From NCBI GenBank assembly GCA_025800435.1, contig JAOXRV010000101.1, forward strand, positions 1 through 13,866: a DNA stretch of 13,866 bases, in the 5' to 3' direction. Under the pieces are notes generated by a model, which was not told where the DNA came from, did no database searches, and was given only the letters and a program-made list of their open reading frames with translations. How positions within the stretch are numbered: the first letter of the stretch is position 1; each line of letters opens with the position of its first letter. Made by a program: the position numbers and the translations under genes. This document shows, piece after piece, positions 1 through 7,010 of the stretch. The DNA is from Cellvibrionaceae bacterium (lineage in GTDB: Bacteria > Pseudomonadota > Gammaproteobacteria > Pseudomonadales > Cellvibrionaceae).

Positions 1-1
1 G

Positions 2-202
2 GCGGGCTTTAAGCAGGTGCAAGCCAGTGCTGATGAGGACGATCTGAAAGAAATTAACTGGCTGCTATCGCGCCATTGGCGCGCCGCCGCCGAAGCCCAG
101 GGTGCCAAACCCAGGGACGATGGTTACTGGCTGCTATTGCCGCTAATGTTATTAATGCTGCTGTGGTTTCGCCGCGGTATGGTGCTGTTAATAAACCAAT
201 AG
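2..202 (+). CDS. batB: BatB-like von Willebrand factor A membrane protein, C-terminal end (partial)
   Basis: The reading frame is open from the left edge and ends at TAG 200-202, so only the last ~66 residues are present. They show a charged linker (SADEDDLKEINWLLSRHW), then DDGYWLLLPLMLLMLLWFRRG, a single hydrophobic helix followed by arginines. This is how BatB/BatA-type VWA proteins of aerotolerance operons usually end: a C-terminal transmembrane anchor with positive residues. The VWA domain and its MIDAS motif lie outside the window, so the assignment rests on this tail plus the batC- and batD-like genes directly downstream. In the family, the protein sits in the inner membrane with the VWA domain in the periplasm. 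Stop to next start is 53 nt. Confidence 0.7.
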   Translation, partial: AGFKQVQASADEDDLKEINWLLSRHWRAAAEAQGAKPRDDGYWLLLPLMLLMLLWFRRGMVLLINQ

Positions 203-255
203 GCCTCCCGATTGGCCAGCTTGGAAACTCAATTGGTTCAAAACATGAGACAACC

Positions 256-969
256 ATGAATAAGGCCTATCAAACCCGACAACAGGCTGTGGTCAAACTG
301 CAAAAACGCTGGCGCTACGGTCTGCTGAGTTTGCTGTGCGCGCTGAGCGCCTGGCAGACAGCGCTGTTGTTCTTGCCCAATAAAAACCCGGCCGATCTAT
401 GGTGGAGCCGCGCCCAGCAGGCCGAGCAAGCTTGGCTGGCCGGCAACTACCTGGCCGCTGCGGGCCTGTTTGAGCAGGCCGAGCGACAGGCGCTGGCCTA
501 TTATGCCGCTGAGGATTTTCAAAACGCCGCCGCGATATTCGCCGAGCAGCACACCGGCGCTGCGTATTTTGCCTGGGCCAATGCCCAGGCCCACAGTGAA
601 AACTATGAAGGCGCGATTGCCGCCTACCAACTGGCCGCCGCCATGGCTTACGACGCCGACAAATTGAACCACAACCTAGCCCTGGTTAAGGTGCTGGCGA
701 AAAAACCCAGCCAGCAGCGCAAACAAGGCGAGAGCAGCCATACGGATATTGGCGCCGACGAGGTGCGTTTTGATCTGGAGCAGCGCAACAGCCAACACCA
801 AGTGGACGATGAGCTGGCGATTGGCGAGCTGGGCGAAAAAGGCGAGCAACAATTGTGGCTGCGCCAGCTCAATCGTAAGCCGGTGGATTTTTTGCAGCGC
901 AAATTTTCCTACCAATTGCAAATGCAAACGCAAGCGCAAAATAATAAACCAGGGGAGGGCGGGCAATGA
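256..969 (+). CDS. batC: BatC-like TPR membrane protein of the aerotolerance operon
   Basis: 237 residues from ATG 256 (MNKAYQTRQQ). The frame is open further upstream, but that part overlaps the batB end and reads like out-of-frame sequence, so the internal ATG is preferred. A short basic N-terminus leads to one transmembrane helix (about 20-40). A TPR-like region follows at roughly 50-145, with A-x-A-x-x-Y patterns such as AYYAAEDFQNAAAIF and NAQAHSENYEGAIAAYQLA. The C-terminal part is polar. A WLRQLNRKPVDFLQRKF segment near residues 200-216 resembles the conserved WLR...LLRRKF end of TPR partners of BatB in gammaproteobacteria. Likely role: periplasmic scaffold of the Bat complex, inferred from family and neighbours. 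Its stop overlaps the batD start (ATGA). Confidence 0.75.
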   Translation: MNKAYQTRQQAVVKLQKRWRYGLLSLLCALSAWQTALLFLPNKNPADLWWSRAQQAEQAWLAGNYLAAAGLFEQAERQALAYYAAEDFQNAAAIFAEQHTGAAYFAWANAQAHSENYEGAIAAYQLAAAMAYDADKLNHNLALVKVLAKKPSQQRKQGESSHTDIGADEVRFDLEQRNSQHQVDDELAIGELGEKGEQQLWLRQLNRKPVDFLQRKFSYQLQMQTQAQNNKPGEGGQ

Positions 970-2042
970 TTCGAACTGCGCTGATTGCCATGCTATTGCT
1001 GCCCCAGTTACTACTACTTCCCCAGTTGCTACAGGCAAGGGCCTTTGTCAAAGCCAGCCTTGCACCGGTCGAGGCGGTGCAGGGGCAGCAGCGTATTTTG
1101 CAGCTGGAGATTTACACCGATACCTGGCTGCGGCGGGCGCCGCGCTACCCCCAGCTGCAAATACCTGGGGCTAAAGTAATTAGCCCCAAATCTTTCGGCG
1201 TTAATAGCAGCCGCACTATCGACGGCGTGCAATACACGGTGCAAACCCAGGAGTACCGTATCTTCCCCCATCGGGCCGGCGCCTTTCGGGTGGCGCCGAT
1301 CGAGCTGGAGCTGGCCGTGGCCGGGGCCGACGGTGTGGCGATGGCGCCGGTTGCGGTTAAAACCCAGCCGCTGTTGTTTACCACCAATAAACTGCAGGGT
1401 CCCGGCAGCTTGGTGGCTAGCGAGGTAAACTTTGAGCAGCGCTTTAGTGGCCTAAAAGACGCGGCCGAAAGCTATCAGCCCGGTACCATTATTGAGCGTC
1501 ATATCAGTTTGACTGCCGAGCAAACCCTGGGCCTACTATTGCCGCCATTTAAAACCCTAAGCCCGACCCCGCTTGAGGCCGAGCCGCAGCTGGAGCAGGG
1601 CAGTGAAGTTATTAAACTGGCCGCTGGGCGCCTGTACCGTCAGCTAATGGCAGTGGAAGACGACAGCAACCGCGGCGCGCAAACTGCCCGCCGCCAAGAG
1701 CTGTGGCGCTATCGCTGGCAGCAAGCTGGGCGCTACCAAATTGAGCCCTTGCAGCTGCACTATTACGACCCCCAGCAGCAGGCCTGGCAGCAGCTTGAGC
1801 TGCCCGGTAAAACCATTGTGATTGCGGGCAATAGTGTGGGTTTTTATTTTTGGTGGCTGCTGCCAGCGGGGCTGGTGTTGCTATTGTGTTTACTAATGTG
1901 GTGGCGCGGCGGCTCAATTTGGGCCCGGGGCCATGAATACTGGCGGCGCCTGTGGCACACTGGTGGGCAACAACTAAAACAATTGCGTCGCAAACATAAG
2001 TATCGCCTATGCTTAGCCCCGTTAAACCCGCCCGAGCCTTAG
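966..2042 (+). CDS. batD: BatD-like protein, short form
   Basis: 358 residues starting at ATG 966 in an ATGA overlap with batC, which implies translational coupling. A signal peptide is clear (hydrophobic core 5-22, probable cleavage after QARA, residue 26). A beta-rich periplasmic part follows, with the BatD-type segment YTVQTQEYRIFPHRAGAFRV around residues 92-111. A transmembrane helix (about 293-315, VGFYFWWLLPAGLVLLLCLL) and a short basic cytoplasmic tail end the protein. BatD proteins (oxygen tolerance family) are often around 450-600 residues, so this one is short. It may lack one of the repeated immunoglobulin-like modules. The last 34 nt overlap the cytochrome gene in another frame. 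The biochemical role of BatD is not established; it is associated with envelope or oxidative stress tolerance. Confidence 0.8.
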   Translation: MIRTALIAMLLLPQLLLLPQLLQARAFVKASLAPVEAVQGQQRILQLEIYTDTWLRRAPRYPQLQIPGAKVISPKSFGVNSSRTIDGVQYTVQTQEYRIFPHRAGAFRVAPIELELAVAGADGVAMAPVAVKTQPLLFTTNKLQGPGSLVASEVNFEQRFSGLKDAAESYQPGTIIERHISLTAEQTLGLLLPPFKTLSPTPLEAEPQLEQGSEVIKLAAGRLYRQLMAVEDDSNRGAQTARRQELWRYRWQQAGRYQIEPLQLHYYDPQQQAWQQLELPGKTIVIAGNSVGFYFWWLLPAGLVLLLCLLMWWRGGSIWARGHEYWRRLWHTGGQQLKQLRRKHKYRLCLAPLNPPEP

Positions 2043-4225
2043 CCGCCGCGCTGCTGTGCCAACTGACGCTGATGGCGTTACAGGCACAGGCACAGCCCCA
2101 ACAAACTGCGAGCCCATGGCGCGGCAGTGAATCCTGTAAGGATTGTCACCAGCAAGCGTATAAAGACTGGCAGGGCTCCCATCACGATTGGGCCATGCGG
2201 CCGGCCGATAGGGCCAGTGTGCTGGGCAATTTTGATAATGCCAGTTTTGAACACTTTGGCCAGCGCTCGCGCTTTTATAAGCAGGGCCAAGATTTTTATA
2301 TCGAAACCGATAATGCCAAGGGCCAGCTGCAAAATTATAAGGTGGCCTATACTTTTGGCTTTTACCCCTTGCAGCAGTACCTCTTGGAAACCGAGCCGGG
2401 CCGTTTGCAAGCTTTGACCGTCGCCTGGGATTCGCGCCCTAAAACCGAGGGCGGCCAGCGTTGGTTTCACCTCTACCCCGATGAAAAAATTCCCGCCGGA
2501 GATCCATTGCATTGGACCGGCGCCTACTTTAATTGGAATAGCCGCTGCGCCGAGTGCCACTCTACCAATTTACAGCGCGGCTACAGCGCCAAACAAAACC
2601 GCTATAACACCAGCTGGTCGGAAATTAATGTGGCCTGTGAGGCCTGCCATGGCCCCGGCGCTAAACATATTCGCTGGGCCGAGACCGGAGCGAATAAAAA
2701 CGCCGATAAGGCCATATTAAGTTTACAGGCCAGTGGCCAGTGGCAGTTAAACCCGGGTAGCCACACGGCCAAGCGTGACCTGGGCCCGCGCAAAGCGGCC
2801 GAGCCCAGCGACCAGCTGGCGGTGTGTGGCAGCTGCCACTCGTGTCGGCGCATGCTCGGCCCCCAAAGCCCCCACCGAACGGGCGATAGCTTTTTGGCCG
2901 CCCACAGTTTGCAAACCTTGCAGAGCCCGCTTTACCACCGCGACGGTCAGATACAAGATGAGGTGTACGTACTGGGTTCGTTTATGCAGAGCAAAATGTA
3001 CGGCGAAGGCGTGGTTTGCAGCAACTGCCACCAGCCCCACAGTTTAAAGCTGCGCGGCGGCCAAGATGGGGTGTGCGCCCAGTGCCACAGCCCGGCCCAA
3101 TACGCCCAGCCCAGTCATCACCACCACCGGGTGGGCAGCCCAGGCGCCGCCTGTGTTAACTGCCATATGCCCGAGACTACTTATATGGTGGTCGACCCCC
3201 GCCGCGATCACAGCATTCGTATCCCCCGGCCCGATTTAAGCGAGCAATTGGGCAGCCCCAATGCCTGTGTGCAATGCCATCAAGATAAAAGCAATCAATG
3301 GGCCGCCGGCCACTTTAGCCAGTGGTTACAGCAGGCCGATAAAACAGCGCCGCCAATGCCGGCCCTGGCCCTGAGCCAGCCGCGTCAGCAATTGGCGGCG
3401 TTAAATAAGGCCACGCCCCTGGTTGCGGCGACTTTGCTAGAGCGCCTGGCCGATACCGCGGATGACAGCAGTTTATTGGTGGCCCAAACTCGCCTGCACC
3501 ACGACGAGCCGCTGCTGCGTTTGGCGGCGGTTGAGTTTATGCAAGTGTTGCCCCCGGCGCGGCGCCTGCAAGAATTGCAGGGTTTATTGCAAGAGCCGGT
3601 TAAGGCGGTGCGCTTGGCCATTGCGCGACAGTTGCTAGAGGCGGATGCGAGCCAGTTGGCACCGGCCAGGCAGGCCGCGCTTAAAAAAATAAACGATGAA
3701 TATTGGCAGGCCTTGTTATTTCACCGAGATACCGCCGCTGGACAATTAAATATTGGTTTGTATCACTTGGCCAAGGGTCAGGGCTTACAGGCCGAGCGCG
3801 CCTATCGACAAGCGCTGCGTTTAGAACCGGGCCATGTCGGCGCTCAGCTCAACCTGGCCGATTTACTGCGCGCCCAGGGGCGCGAGGCCCAGGCTTTACA
3901 ACAGCTGCGCCAAGCGGCGGCAGCCCAGCCGCGGGCGCCAGCGGTACAGCATGCACTGGGGCTGGCGCTGGTGCGTGGCAAACAATACGCAGCCGCCTTA
4001 AAGGCCCTGGCCGAAGCGGCTACACTGGCGCCGGATAATAGCCGCTATCAGTATGTGTATGCAGTGGCCCTGCACTCGCGCGGTGATGGCGACAGGGCCA
4101 TTCAAGTATTAGAGCGGGCCTTGCAGCGCCAGCCAGATCAGCCCCAGTTGCGCCAGTTTTTGGCCCAGCTCTACCAGCGCAATGGCCAGGGCCACAAGGC
4201 GCGTAAACTTATGCAAGTGAGGTGA
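2009..4225 (+). CDS. Exported octahaem c-type cytochrome with HEAT-like and TPR C-terminal region
   Basis: 738 residues. The ATG at 2009 lies inside batD but is needed to give a full signal peptide (KPARALAAALLCQLTLMALQAQA). Eight CXXCH haem-attachment sites start at about residues 43, 180, 210, 273, 337, 356, 382 and 420. A histidine-rich stretch (HHHH, 370-373) and the signature ETTYMVVDPRRDHSIRIPRP (389-408) match a known family of multihaem cytochromes carrying TPRs. The middle (about 460-565) is alpha-helical and HEAT-like. The end (about 575-738) contains four to five TPR units, such as AERAYRQALRLEPGHVGAQLN and AIQVLERALQRQPDQPQLRQF. It is predicted to be periplasmic and redox-active, with the TPRs binding a partner. 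The substrate is unknown. Its place in the Bat operon suggests a link to redox or respiratory stress. Confidence 0.88.
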   Translation: MLSPVKPARALAAALLCQLTLMALQAQAQPQQTASPWRGSESCKDCHQQAYKDWQGSHHDWAMRPADRASVLGNFDNASFEHFGQRSRFYKQGQDFYIETDNAKGQLQNYKVAYTFGFYPLQQYLLETEPGRLQALTVAWDSRPKTEGGQRWFHLYPDEKIPAGDPLHWTGAYFNWNSRCAECHSTNLQRGYSAKQNRYNTSWSEINVACEACHGPGAKHIRWAETGANKNADKAILSLQASGQWQLNPGSHTAKRDLGPRKAAEPSDQLAVCGSCHSCRRMLGPQSPHRTGDSFLAAHSLQTLQSPLYHRDGQIQDEVYVLGSFMQSKMYGEGVVCSNCHQPHSLKLRGGQDGVCAQCHSPAQYAQPSHHHHRVGSPGAACVNCHMPETTYMVVDPRRDHSIRIPRPDLSEQLGSPNACVQCHQDKSNQWAAGHFSQWLQQADKTAPPMPALALSQPRQQLAALNKATPLVAATLLERLADTADDSSLLVAQTRLHHDEPLLRLAAVEFMQVLPPARRLQELQGLLQEPVKAVRLAIARQLLEADASQLAPARQAALKKINDEYWQALLFHRDTAAGQLNIGLYHLAKGQGLQAERAYRQALRLEPGHVGAQLNLADLLRAQGREAQALQQLRQAAAAQPRAPAVQHALGLALVRGKQYAAALKALAEAATLAPDNSRYQYVYAVALHSRGDGDRAIQVLERALQRQPDQPQLRQFLAQLYQRNGQGHKARKLMQVR

Positions 4226-4228
4226 ACA

Positions 4229-4867
4229 GTGTCGAGCGATAAAAATATTTTGCAGCGGCCCCAACTCGGTGCCGCCGATATGTGTATAGAACAAGAACAA
4301 ACTCTATACGACGGTTTTTTTAAAATGCGGCGCCTGAGTCTGCGCCATCGCCTGTTTGATGGTGGCTGGAGTGATACCATTGGGCGAGAGTTATTTTGTC
4401 GCGGCGATGCGGTGGCGGGCATTTTATATGACCCCTGGCGAGACCTGATCGGCCTGATTGAGCAGTTTCGGGTTGGCGCCCACCGCTGGCAGCCTGGCCC
4501 CTGGTGCTTGGAAGTGGTGGCCGGCATGATCGACAAAGAGGGCGAGCCCCCTGAGGCGGTGATGGCGCGGGAGCTGCAAGAAGAGGCTGGCCTGGTGGCT
4601 GAGTCAATGGAGCCGGTGTGCCGCTATTTATCCAGCCCCGGTGGCACCGATGAGGCCATACATCTGTATGCCTTATACTGCCACCTAGACCAGGCCGGCG
4701 GGGTGCACGGCCTGGATACCGAACACGAGGATATTCGCCTTTTGGTTTTCCCGGCTGAGGAGGTGTTTGCTGCTATGCTTACAGGACGCATGAGTAATGC
4801 GGCGACACTGATCGGCTTGCAATGGTTGCAGCTTAATCGCAGCCGCATTCGACAACAATTTACTTAA
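4229..4867 (+). CDS. nudF: ADP-ribose pyrophosphatase, Nudix hydrolase
   Basis: 212 residues from GTG 4229, only 3 nt after the cytochrome stop, with a purine-rich GTGAGGTGAA just upstream. The Nudix box runs from G99 to L122 (GMIDKEGEPPEAVMARELQE then EAGL). It has the REL-EE-GL core and the upstream EVVAGMI strand of ADP-ribose pyrophosphatases. The downstream SSPGGTDEAIHLY (135-147) is the SPGG loop typical of NudF. The enzyme cleaves ADP-ribose to AMP and ribose-5-phosphate with Mg2+ bound by the box glutamates. The spacing from G99 to the first box Glu is six residues rather than the usual five. Placement before DUF1249, cpdA, yqiA and parE matches gammaproteobacterial synteny. ATG codons inside the frame are later alternatives (first at 4280). 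Confidence 0.93.
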   Translation: MSSDKNILQRPQLGAADMCIEQEQTLYDGFFKMRRLSLRHRLFDGGWSDTIGRELFCRGDAVAGILYDPWRDLIGLIEQFRVGAHRWQPGPWCLEVVAGMIDKEGEPPEAVMARELQEEAGLVAESMEPVCRYLSSPGGTDEAIHLYALYCHLDQAGGVHGLDTEHEDIRLLVFPAEEVFAAMLTGRMSNAATLIGLQWLQLNRSRIRQQFT

Positions 4868-4888
4868 ACACTGGAGTTAACAGGGTTA

Positions 4889-5380
4889 ATGAGGTCTCGA
4901 TATATCAGCCAGGCGCGCCCGCTTCGGCAAAAAGACTATAAGGTCGATTTGCAAGGCCTGCAGTCTCTTTGCGGGCTCAATTACGCCAAGCTGGGCAAGC
5001 TGATGCCCGAGGCGGATTCGCGGGACTGTTGGGCTTATGGAATTAGCCCAGGGGCAAAACAGCGCATTGTGATTCGGGTGGTTGACAGAGCGCCTTACAC
5101 CACCACGGTAATTATCGAACAGTCTGACGCGATTAACCCGGTACTTAAGCCGATGAGTCTGGATGTGCGTATATACCACGATGCGGCCATGGCCGAGGTA
5201 GTGCGCGGTAAGGATTACCGACAATTTAGTGGGCGCTACCCCTACCCCAATCGGGATATGCACCAGGCAGATGAAAAGGCCCAGCTCAACCAGTTTTTAA
5301 GCGACTGGCTGGGCTTGTGTCTTGAGCAGGGTCACACTTTAGATAAAATGAACTTCCCAAGTGTGGGTGAGCAGCTATAG
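4889..5380 (+). CDS. yqiB: DUF1249 family protein (YqiB)
   Basis: 163 residues from ATG 4889, preceded at 4872-4885 by GGAGTTAACAGGG. It reads as DUF1249: an N-terminal QKDYKVDLQGLQSLCGLNYAKL motif, a central beta-rich part (GAKQRIVIRVVDRAPYTTTVIIEQ) and a C-terminal RQFSGRYPYPNRDMHQADEK followed by a helix (LNQFLSDWLGLCLEQG). Soluble, cytoplasmic, no signal peptide or membrane segment. Its biochemical function is not known. In gammaproteobacteria it almost always lies between nudF and cpdA, as here (21 nt after nudF), so a shared transcript is likely. A 150-nt gap separates it from cpdA. Confidence 0.9.
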   Translation: MRSRYISQARPLRQKDYKVDLQGLQSLCGLNYAKLGKLMPEADSRDCWAYGISPGAKQRIVIRVVDRAPYTTTVIIEQSDAINPVLKPMSLDVRIYHDAAMAEVVRGKDYRQFSGRYPYPNRDMHQADEKAQLNQFLSDWLGLCLEQGHTLDKMNFPSVGEQL

Positions 5381-5444
5381 AGTGCTAGCGTCCCACAGAA
5401 ACTATGGGGCCTCATTAAGCGCAAATTCATACTAATGTATTGAT

Positions 5445-5450
5445 TATAGT
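5445..5450 (+). promoter_or_regulatory. Possible -10 element upstream of cpdA
   Basis: The 150-nt gap between yqiB and cpdA is the longest gap within the housekeeping block. It holds an AT-rich stretch with TATAGT (five of six matches to TATAAT). No convincing -35 hexamer lies 16-18 nt upstream (the region reads CAAATTCAT), so this is only a candidate for an internal start serving cpdA-yqiA-parE. Confidence 0.25.
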
Positions 5451-5530
5451 GGCCGAATATTTCCTAGTGAAAAGCTAGTCGCGCGCTTATTAAGAGGAGC
5501 AGAACAGGGTGTTCAGGAAAAGGGTTTGCC

Positions 5531-6343
5531 GTGATATTACCAACTAAAGCTGGTGATACTATCGAGGTATTACAAATTACCGACTGCCACTTGGGCGGGT
5601 TAAACGGTGAAACCCTGCTTGGGCTGGATGTCGACCAGAGCCTGAACGATGTACTCACCTATATTGCCGCCCACGAAACGCGCCCCGACCTGATTATTGC
5701 CACCGGCGATATCGCCGGCAATGCCGAAGCCGCCGCCTACCAGCGTTTTTACCAGCAAGTGCAAGAGCAGTTGCCCGGGGTGCCTTTGCAGTGCCTGCCC
5801 GGCAACCACGACCGAGCCGATGTAATGACGGCCAACCTGCCCGAGGGCAGCATGGATAAAACCCTGCAGTTAGGCGACTGGCTGCTGTTAATGCTCGATT
5901 CCACCATTCCCAATAAAGCCCACGGCCAGCTGTGCGAGCAAGAGCTGGAGTTCCTGGCTGGCCAATTGGCGGATAACCCCGATAAGCATATTGTTATCTG
6001 TCTGCATCACCAACCCCTGGCGGTGGGCAGCAGCTGGGTTGATGCCTACTTAGTGGGGGCGGCGGAGCGCTTTATTGCCATGGTTGAAGCGGCCCCCCAT
6101 GTGCGTGCTGTGCTGTGGGGCCATGTACACCAGGCTTTTAGCGCCGAGCGGGGCCAAGCGAAGTTTTTGGCCGCGCCCTCTACCTGTATTCAGTTTAAGC
6201 CCGGCAGCAGAGAATTTGCGCTAGACCGGCAGATGCCGGGCTACCGCTGGCTACAGTTGGGGGCCGATGGCCGCTGCCAAAGCCGGGTGGGCCGAATCAG
6301 CCAGCGCGATTACCCCATAGACTATGACTCAAATGGCTATTAA
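5531..6343 (+). CDS. cpdA: 3',5'-cyclic AMP phosphodiesterase, calcineurin-like
   Basis: 270 residues from GTG 5531, with a purine-rich AGGAAAAGGG (5515-5524) as ribosome site. All class III metallophosphoesterase motifs are visible: D18-x-H20 (ITDCHLG), GD60 (IIATGDIAG), GNHD (91-94), a histidine pair (HHQP, 159-162) and GHVH (197-200). The sequence PSTCIQFKP (about 217-225) is typical of CpdA. CpdA hydrolyses cAMP to 5'-AMP in the cytoplasm with a dinuclear metal centre, lowering signalling through CRP-type regulators. The position between yqiB and yqiA is the conserved one. Nothing appears truncated. Confidence 0.92.
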   Translation: MILPTKAGDTIEVLQITDCHLGGLNGETLLGLDVDQSLNDVLTYIAAHETRPDLIIATGDIAGNAEAAAYQRFYQQVQEQLPGVPLQCLPGNHDRADVMTANLPEGSMDKTLQLGDWLLLMLDSTIPNKAHGQLCEQELEFLAGQLADNPDKHIVICLHHQPLAVGSSWVDAYLVGAAERFIAMVEAAPHVRAVLWGHVHQAFSAERGQAKFLAAPSTCIQFKPGSREFALDRQMPGYRWLQLGADGRCQSRVGRISQRDYPIDYDSNGY

Positions 6344-6398
6344 TATCCCCCTGTTTTAAGCGGCTCTCGGTAGGGTTACCGGGCTCAAGGATATTGGC

Positions 6399-6989
6399 AT
6401 GCCATCACTGCTCTACATTCACGGCTTTCTCAGCTCGCCCAACTCCCACAAGGCCATACAGGTGCGGGATTATTTGGCCGCTGAGCGGCCGGATATCGAT
6501 TACTATTGCCCGTTTCTAACCGTTTACCCCGATCAGGTGCAGGCCGAGCTGGATGCCCTGCTAGGCGAGTTAATGGCCAAGGGGCCTGTCTATTTAATGG
6601 GCAGTTCGATGGGTGGCTTTTGGAGCACCTACCTGGCAGAAAAATACAATTTGCCCGCACTGTTGATCAACCCGGCGGTCAAACCCTCGATGCTGATGCC
6701 CGAGTATGTGGGTAAGCCCCTGCAAAACTACCACACGGATGACCGCTATAGCTTGCAGGCCGAGCATATTGAACAGCTGCGCCGGCTGATGCCAGAGCGA
6801 ATAGAGCGCCCCGATAACTACTGGGTGCTGCTGCAAACCGCCGATGAAACCCTGGACTATCGCCTGGCCGAGAGCTTGTATGGCGATTGCCGATTAACCC
6901 TAGAAGAAGGCGGCGACCACGCCTTTCAGGGCTTTGAGCGTTTTATCGAGCCCGCACTAGAATTTTTTGCCCGCTTTAGGCGGAATTAA
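6399..6989 (+). CDS. yqiA: YqiA alpha/beta-hydrolase esterase
   Basis: 196 residues from ATG 6399, 55 nt after cpdA. The fold starts with LLYIHGFLSSPNSHKA (oxyanion loop HGF), followed by the nucleophile elbow GSSMGG (68-73, probable catalytic Ser70). The acid is probably in QTADETLDYR (Asp149 or Asp153), and the catalytic histidine is His174 in GGDHAFQGFE. Length and motif order match YqiA of E. coli, an esterase active on short palmitoyl-CoA/p-nitrophenyl type esters with no firm physiological role. Its stop is 21 nt before parE. Confidence 0.92.
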   Translation: MPSLLYIHGFLSSPNSHKAIQVRDYLAAERPDIDYYCPFLTVYPDQVQAELDALLGELMAKGPVYLMGSSMGGFWSTYLAEKYNLPALLINPAVKPSMLMPEYVGKPLQNYHTDDRYSLQAEHIEQLRRLMPERIERPDNYWVLLQTADETLDYRLAESLYGDCRLTLEEGGDHAFQGFERFIEPALEFFARFRRN

Positions 6990-7010
6990 GAGCTGAAGGA
7001 TTTTGACCGA

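Noticed and set aside
76..255. N-terminal extension of the BatC frame
   Set aside because: It overlaps the conserved end of the BatB-like gene and its sequence has no protein character; ATG 256 gives a normal short N-terminus plus membrane helix.
2078..2560. 160-residue minus-strand open frame opposite the cytochrome gene
   Set aside because: Overlaps the haem-binding part of a clear family member; no recognisable domain and no start signal.
6368..6386. CGGTA...TACCG inverted repeat between cpdA and yqiA
   Set aside because: Only five base pairs, no T tract, and the genes are in a conserved operon, so neither terminator nor operator can be supported.
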